Under the pieces are notes generated by a model that was not told where the DNA came from, ran no database searches, and saw only the letters and a program-made list of their open reading frames with translations. Below, piece after piece: positions 33,250 to 37,353 of a DNA stretch of 37,353 nt. The position numbers and the translations under genes were made by a program. This DNA is from Gemmatimonadota bacterium (lineage in GTDB: Bacteria; Latescibacterota; UBA2968), in contig VXRD01000098.1 of assembly GCA_009838845.1 (NCBI GenBank), forward strand, positions 1 to 37,353, in the 5' to 3' direction. How positions within the stretch are numbered: position 1 is the stretch's first letter; every line of letters begins with the position of its first letter.

Positions 33250-35094
33250 GTGATGAAAACTCGAACATTACCCACATACCTGATTCCCATTGTCGGACTG
33301 CTCGTGCTGGCTGGCGTCTTTTCCAATGCGCCTCCTGCCCTGGCAGATTGTCCACCCCCTCCCGGCGTGACATCCCCTGTGGCACCGCGTGTGACAGCGC
33401 AACAGGTGGAAGACGGCAGCGCTACCCTGAAGGACTTCGCGCTGGCCTCGAGAGATCAATTCGTTATTCAGCTTCAGACGGCTGAGAATCTGGGACAAGT
33501 GGTATACTATGGATGTCTCTTCCGGCAAGAGGGGAGCTATTGGTATTCCGGTTCCACCTACCTCGTGGTTCTGAAGGCCGATGGCAGTATTTTGATTCAC
33601 GCGAAGAACATGGCATTGTCGAGCAGGCGACTCAACCCCCTTATTTATGCAGAGATCCTTTCTTCGCTGGGAGTACCCTCAACCGTTCTGGCCAACCTGG
33701 CATCTCCCGATTCTGAAATTGCCGCCCAGGCTAATGCCGAAGTGGTTAATATATTGTCGCAAGAACCGGATGGCGCATTCGATGCGACCACCCCTGTATC
33801 AGGCCTGCGACCAGGCATACCGGATGCCTCCGGCTATGCCGCCGCATATTGGTCGGACTTTTTTAGAGGCCCGCTTGTGATGATAGCCGGTTTCGAGCTC
33901 AATGAAACTCACGTAGTTGAAGAAGAGATCGATCACATTACCCCGACCGTTACCGCCAGGGACGTGGTAGATCGAGAAACCCTGAAAACCTTCGTCACGG
34001 AAGCAGGGGAGTACTGTCTCGAACTTCGGAAAACCGGCAATTTCCCCGGTGGGATCGCCAGGAGCGCACTTCGGGATCCGGACGGGCCCTGGAGACACGG
34101 TTCCGTGTACCTCTATGTACTGGATACTACCAGCAACGTAATCCAAATACACGCTGCATTTCCGAACAGATACGAGCTTCGACCTCTGATAGCGACCGTC
34201 CGAGACGCGGTCACCGGAAAACTCATACTACCGCAGGTCATCGAAGCGGCGAAAAGTGATCCGGAAGGCGGCTTCGTGGAGTATTACTTTGACGATCCCA
34301 ATGACGACACCGACAGCGCCGATATCCCCAAGGTGGGATACGCACGCGAGTTCAAAACGAAAACCGAGATAGGTGGAAGGGTAATCCCGTACAACTTCAT
34401 CATTGGGTCGGGCTTTTATGGGCGTGCACCCGAGGTTGTCGTCCCAACTGAACCTCATACGGTAGTGGACGCCACAGTTATGGGCGACGCCGTCGAGGGA
34501 TTGACCGTCGAGTTTGCTCGATCCATCGCCGGCAGCCAGCCCGACTACGCCTATAACGCCGTCACCGATGCCAATGGCTCTTTGTCCCTCACCATCTCCA
34601 GCGCGGACGGGGTAAGTGGTTACTATCTCGCACGCGCCCGCAACGCCGATGGCGAAACCGTTGGCCAGTGGCACTCCATTCCCCTTAACCAGAACCAACG
34701 CCAGATCCTGGAACTGACCCTAAGCGGCGGCATGAAGGTCGTACGCGTCGAACCACTAACCGCGTCCAAGCCCGTGGTCGTATCCGAGCCCGTGGCAGTA
34801 TCCGAGACAGTACCAGAAGTTAGTGGTCTGGCACCCAACTTTCCCAACCCATTCAACAGCGCCACCCTGATTACCTACCACCTGTCCAGCCCCGGTCCGG
34901 TGCAACTGGTAATCTACAATGTGCTGGGTCAGCCCGTACGCACGCTGGTGGATCAATCCCAGGCCGCAGGCTCCTACCAGATACGGTGGGATGTTCTCGA
35001 CCAGCGGGGCGTCTCGCTGTCAACGGGGATCTACATCGCACGTCTGAGCTATCCCGGCGGGGTGCAAACGCAACGGCTGCTCTACCTCAAGTAG
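33250..35094 (+). CDS. Secreted double-Cache protein with C-terminal sorting domain, copy 4
   Basis: A 614-residue paralogue with its own promoter, starting at GTG 33250 or ATG 33253 (GGGAGG just upstream). Domain order matches the others. The variable part is the most divergent: FVIQLQTAENLGQVVYYGCLF, RQEGSYWYSGSTYLVVLKAD, and EYCLELRKTGNFPGGIARS. It has an extra cysteine (EYCLEL) not seen in the other copies. The second Cache unit keeps GPWRHGSVYLYVLD and GGFVEYYFDDP. The signal ends APPALADC as in copy 1. A strong terminator follows at 35113. Confidence 0.85.
   Translation: MMKTRTLPTYLIPIVGLLVLAGVFSNAPPALADCPPPPGVTSPVAPRVTAQQVEDGSATLKDFALASRDQFVIQLQTAENLGQVVYYGCLFRQEGSYWYSGSTYLVVLKADGSILIHAKNMALSSRRLNPLIYAEILSSLGVPSTVLANLASPDSEIAAQANAEVVNILSQEPDGAFDATTPVSGLRPGIPDASGYAAAYWSDFFRGPLVMIAGFELNETHVVEEEIDHITPTVTARDVVDRETLKTFVTEAGEYCLELRKTGNFPGGIARSALRDPDGPWRHGSVYLYVLDTTSNVIQIHAAFPNRYELRPLIATVRDAVTGKLILPQVIEAAKSDPEGGFVEYYFDDPNDDTDSADIPKVGYAREFKTKTEIGGRVIPYNFIIGSGFYGRAPEVVVPTEPHTVVDATVMGDAVEGLTVEFARSIAGSQPDYAYNAVTDANGSLSLTISSADGVSGYYLARARNADGETVGQWHSIPLNQNQRQILELTLSGGMKVVRVEPLTASKPVVVSEPVAVSETVPEVSGLAPNFPNPFNSATLITYHLSSPGPVQLVIYNVLGQPVRTLVDQSQAAGSYQIRWDVLDQRGVSLSTGIYIARLSYPGGVQTQRLLYLK
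34732..35094 (+). repeat. 363-bp 3' constant module, copy 4
   Basis: Near-identical to the other three, sharing CCCGGCGGGGT near the end with copy 3 but GCACGTCTGAGC with copy 1. This mixed pattern suggests gene conversion. Confidence 0.9.
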
Positions 35095-35112
35095 CGCGCC
35101 GAACGCACAAAA

Positions 35113-35152
35113 AAAGCCCGCTGATCATACCGATCAACGGGCTTTGCTTTTT
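35113..35152 (+). terminator. Terminator of the Cache array
   Basis: AAAGCCCG-C-TGATC (35113-35126) pairs with GATCA-A-CGGGCTTT (35132-35145), five-base loop, followed by GCTTTTTT. It lies between the array and the convergent lipoprotein gene. Confidence 0.9.
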
Positions 35153-35180
35153 TGCTTATCAGAAGACCGGGCCGTTAGCG

Positions 35181-35687
35181 TTACTGAACCCGCGCCCATG
35201 TATCGACCCATGCCCCCTCATAAGATGCCGTCATCGTATTGCCTTCAAAAACCCACTGCTGCTCATCGTGTGCAATCTCAATTTTATCGCCCTCAACCGT
35301 AATCTTGCCCTTCACGCTCTTGGCCTTGGGATAAATCGACATCGGAGCTTCGGCAGAAGAGCGATACCCTTGGCGAACCAGCACATGCCTGGCTCGCGTA
35401 ATCGCCGATGTAGAAATTTCATACGTACTGGCAGCATAATTAAATCGCCGGGGCGTACCGTCTTTTGTGTCCTCCAGAAGATTGAGCGTAATATGTGCTT
35501 TTCGAGAACTGATCGGCTCCCAACAAAGCGACCCTTTTATATGCGGGGCGCGCAACACAGTACCATCTTGCAATTGACGCGTTTGCAAAACCCAGGTACC
35601 TGCCAGTTGTGTTTGCATATCTGACAAACGATCACTACACCCCTGCAGCGCGAACGCGGAAAGAAGACATATCATCAGGCGTTTCAT
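35181..35687 (-). CDS. Lipocalin-like lipoprotein
   Basis: A 168-residue lipoprotein. The ATG at 35687 starts right before a signal ending at ALQGC, and AGGGAG lies upstream; the frame's earlier start at 35726 adds residues that break the signal. The mature part begins LAGTWVLQTRQLQDGT, the GxW pattern of lipocalin-like barrels, and continues as alternating strands (GKITVEGDKIEIAHDEQQWVF, TMTASYEGAWV). Such proteins bind lipids or small hydrophobic molecules at the outer membrane. It is convergent with the Cache array and separated from the sigma factor gene by 75 bases or more. Fold assignment is moderate. Confidence 0.7.
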   Translation of the reverse strand: MKRLMICLLSAFALQGCSDRLSDMQTQLAGTWVLQTRQLQDGTVLRAPHIKGSLCWEPISSRKAHITLNLLEDTKDGTPRRFNYAASTYEISTSAITRARHVLVRQGYRSSAEAPMSIYPKAKSVKGKITVEGDKIEIAHDEQQWVFEGNTMTASYEGAWVDTWARVQ

Positions 35688-35772
35688 CTCAATCTCCCTG
35701 CAAGTTATCATCCGAAAAATGAACAACTACAGTATATTTTTCGATTTGCGCGCTGTCAAGCCAAAAAAACGT

Positions 35773-35798
35773 AAAAAAAAGAGCACCAAAAGGTGCTC
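35773..35798 (-). terminator. Terminator of the sigma factor gene
   Basis: GAGCACC (35781-35787) pairs with GGTGCTC (35792-35798) with an AAAA loop. On the minus strand the stem is followed by a U-run of eight, just after the sigma factor stop. Confidence 0.9.
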
Positions 35799-35806
35799 TT
35801 AAAAAA

Positions 35807-36658
35807 TCAGGTCACTTCCAGCAGTGGCTCAAGCCGCGAGCGACGACGCGGATGGCGCAATCTGCGCAGTGCTTTCTCCTTAATTTGCCGCACGCGCTCT
35901 CGGGTCAAATTGAACCGAACGCCGATCTCTTCAAGCGTAAGCGGCTCTTCACCGCCCAGACCAAAATACAGGCGTAAAACCTCGGTCTCCCGGTCATCCA
36001 GAGACGTGAGCACATCTTTTACCTGCTCGCGCACTGAATCCTCTACAACTTCCTCATCCGGTGCCTTTTGCGTCTTATCGGGCAACACATGCAGCAAACT
36101 GTGGTCATCCTCCTCGCGGAAAGACGCATCCAGAGACCAGACATCGCGCGCGCGCATCAGCGTATCCTGAACCATCTCCACCGACACACCGAGTTCTTTT
36201 GCCACAGTTTCGGGTTCGGGTTCGGTCTCGCTTGACTGCCTCAGTTCGCGCGACACCTTTGAAATATTGTGCAACAAATCAATGCGATTAATGGGCAACC
36301 GCACAACCCGTGAATCCTGTGCCAGACTCTGGTGAATCGCCTGGCGGATCCACCATACCGCATAAGAAATAAACTTAAAGCCCCGCGTGCCATCAAAGCG
36401 CTCGGCAGCCGTCATCAGGCCCATATTGCCCGCGCTGATCAAATCGGCCAGAGGCACCCCGTGATTTTGATATTCGCGCGCCACACTCACCACAAAACGG
36501 AGATTGGCCGCAACCAGTTTATCTCTGGATCTCTGACAACCTTTGTGGATCTTCTTTGCCAGTTCAATTTCTTCTGCACTCGAAAGGGGTTCAGACGAGG
36601 CAATGTCTCGCAGATACAAATCCAGAGACTCACTATCTTGTATCATAATTCCAGGCAA
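35807..36658 (-). CDS. rpoD: RpoD/SigA-type RNA polymerase sigma factor
   Basis: A 283-residue sigma-70 of primary type but short, without region 1.1. Region 1.2 (DSESLDLYLRDIASSEPLSS), region 2 (AANLRFVVSVAREYQNHGVPLADLISAGNMGLMTAAERFD, then AVWWIRQAIHQSLAQDSRVVRLP), region 3 and region 4 (LTLEEIGVRFNLTRERVRQIKEKALRRLRHP) are complete. It therefore recognises -35/-10 promoters like those seen here. The TTG start at 36658 is chosen because AGGAGG (36665-36670) lies six bases upstream; the ATG at 36646 would be 18 bases away. The length is similar to Bacteroidetes primary sigma factors; a second sigma may exist elsewhere. The PTS IIA gene ends 33 bases upstream, so they are co-transcribed. Confidence 0.93.
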   Translation of the reverse strand: MPGIMIQDSESLDLYLRDIASSEPLSSAEEIELAKKIHKGCQRSRDKLVAANLRFVVSVAREYQNHGVPLADLISAGNMGLMTAAERFDGTRGFKFISYAVWWIRQAIHQSLAQDSRVVRLPINRIDLLHNISKVSRELRQSSETEPEPETVAKELGVSVEMVQDTLMRARDVWSLDASFREEDDHSLLHVLPDKTQKAPDEEVVEDSVREQVKDVLTSLDDRETEVLRLYFGLGGEEPLTLEEIGVRFNLTRERVRQIKEKALRRLRHPRRRSRLEPLLEVT

Positions 36659-36664
36659 GGGGAA

Positions 36665-36670
36665 CCTCCT
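36665..36670 (-). promoter_or_regulatory. Ribosome site fixing the TTG start of rpoD
   Basis: AGGAGG on the minus strand six bases before TTG 36658. It makes the rare TTG start more likely than the downstream ATG. Confidence 0.8.
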
Positions 36671-36691
36671 GTAAAAGATGGGGGAGAACCA

Positions 36692-37258
36692 CTATAAAAC
36701 AGAATGGGGAGCCGACATCTTGCGAATTTGCGCCAGATGTTTCGTCATGAATTGATACATACTCATCGATGTGTCGCAAGCCATCAAACCCGCTCGCACA
36801 TCTGAATTTTTAAACAACAGAGCCAAATTGCTCAAAACCGATAGATAAGGCACAGGAGCCGCATCGGGTACCGCAACCATGCATATCACGTGAACGGGTT
36901 CTGCATCTGGGGGAAAAGCAATACCCGTCTGAGAAATGCCCAACGCCACACCGGGCTGAGCAACCGAGCGGCATCGCGCATGGGGCAGTGCAACACCCCT
37001 GCCCAAAACAGTACTCATCTGATCTTCTCGATCCAAAATAGTTTGCAAAAATTTCAGACTATCGACCACCTTCCTGCGCCCATAGAGCCGATCGACCAGT
37101 TCTTTGATCGCCCCCAGGCGATCTTGTGATTGCAACTCGGGTACAAGAAGCGAAACGTCAAAATGAAAAACATCGTCTTCAGATAAAATTGTCGTTTGAG
37201 TCACCTGGCCCCCACACGCAACAAAATGCAGAATTTGCACCTTCAAACTATAAGACAT
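36692..37258 (-). CDS. PTS IIA / EIIA(Ntr)-type phosphocarrier protein
   Basis: A 188-residue protein with a fructose/PtsN-type IIA domain. The phosphorylated histidine is H93 in RGVALPHARC. Features LGAIKELVDRLY, REDQMSTVLGRG and VICMVAVPDAAPVPYLSVLSNLA match the family. The N-terminal 40 residues are an extension beyond the usual PtsN start; the first ATG at 37258 has no clear ribosome site, so the true start may be further in. In this type of protein phosphorylation state regulates potassium, nitrogen or sigma-54 processes rather than sugar uptake. Here it is coupled to a primary sigma factor, not to rpoN. No other PTS gene is in the window. Confidence 0.85.
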   Translation of the reverse strand: MSYSLKVQILHFVACGGQVTQTTILSEDDVFHFDVSLLVPELQSQDRLGAIKELVDRLYGRRKVVDSLKFLQTILDREDQMSTVLGRGVALPHARCRSVAQPGVALGISQTGIAFPPDAEPVHVICMVAVPDAAPVPYLSVLSNLALLFKNSDVRAGLMACDTSMSMYQFMTKHLAQIRKMSAPHSVL

Positions 37259-37353
37259 TTATTAGAAATAGAGAAAAACGCATTAACATCAATAAAAACA
37301 AAGGTTAATCTCCAAACACCCCACCAACATCAGAAATCCACGCCATATAACAG
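37259..37353. other. End of the window
   Basis: About 95 bases upstream of the IIA gene with no gene seen. It is too short to judge the promoter. Confidence 0.4.

Noticed and set aside
28946-34956. An identical 66-codon open frame on the minus strand in each Cache gene (for example 28946-29146).
   Set aside because: It lies opposite the near-identical 3' modules, so its repetition follows from them. It has no ribosome site or family.
27503-35094. The Cache array as a diversity-generating retroelement or CRISPR array.
   Set aside because: No reverse transcriptase, template repeat, spacer pattern or cas gene is present; the repeats are large protein-coding modules.

Overview
The window is bacterial chromosome of roughly even base composition, with dense protein-coding genes on both strands and short intergenic gaps. 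Several traits point to an uncultured member of the FCB superphylum, in the style of Latescibacterota or Poribacteria: secreted proteins ending in a type IX/FlgD-like sorting domain (PNPFN...VYNxLGQxVRTLV...GxYxxxL...LLK), many lipoproteins, cytoplasmic sialidase-like BNR enzymes, a nickel superoxide dismutase, and a short primary-type sigma factor without region 1.1. This placement is an inference; no rRNA or complete tRNA is present to test it.

Layout. 1-2810: a secreted M14-type metallopeptidase-like protein on the plus strand, closed by a bidirectional terminator. 2826-7208: a minus-strand operon of four exported proteins (FxLYD-like lipoprotein, secreted protein of unknown family, TPR lipoprotein, LolB/DUF4292-like lipoprotein). 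7392-9542: RNase R. 9664-11474: a trypsin-like lipoprotein protease and a nickel superoxide dismutase carrying its own Sec signal peptide, separated by palindromic intergenic repeats. 11623-13747: groES-groEL under a promoter with a perfect CIRCE operator and closed by a terminator. 13748-14799: a gene-poor, AT-rich stretch with a tRNA-like fragment, a terminator and one orphan two-TM membrane protein. 14800-18005: a minus-strand operon of an amidohydrolase and two sialidase/BNR-fold proteins. 18107-19487: dihydroorotate dehydrogenase and an RlpA-like lipoprotein. 19480-22213: an ABC-2 exporter (one ATPase, two permeases). 22291-27227: glnA, a small four-cysteine protein, then hemE, hemH and hemY, all on the minus strand. 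27503-35094: four tandem paralogues encoding secreted double-Cache proteins with a shared C-terminal sorting domain. 35181-37258: a lipocalin-like lipoprotein, an RpoD-like sigma factor and an EIIA(Ntr)-type phosphotransferase protein.

How the genes work together. The heme genes cover uroporphyrinogen III decarboxylation, porphyrinogen oxidation and metal insertion; a coproporphyrinogen oxidase/dehydrogenase is not in the window, so HemY may act on either coproporphyrinogen or protoporphyrinogen. The amidohydrolase/sialidase cluster looks like an intracellular glycoside-processing unit. The most striking region is the four-gene Cache array. Each protein has a nearly constant signal peptide, a divergent ligand-sensing region built from two related Cache units, and a 363-bp 3' end that is almost identical in DNA among all four copies. 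This constant-variable-constant layout suggests gene conversion around diversifying extracellular sensors or binding proteins.
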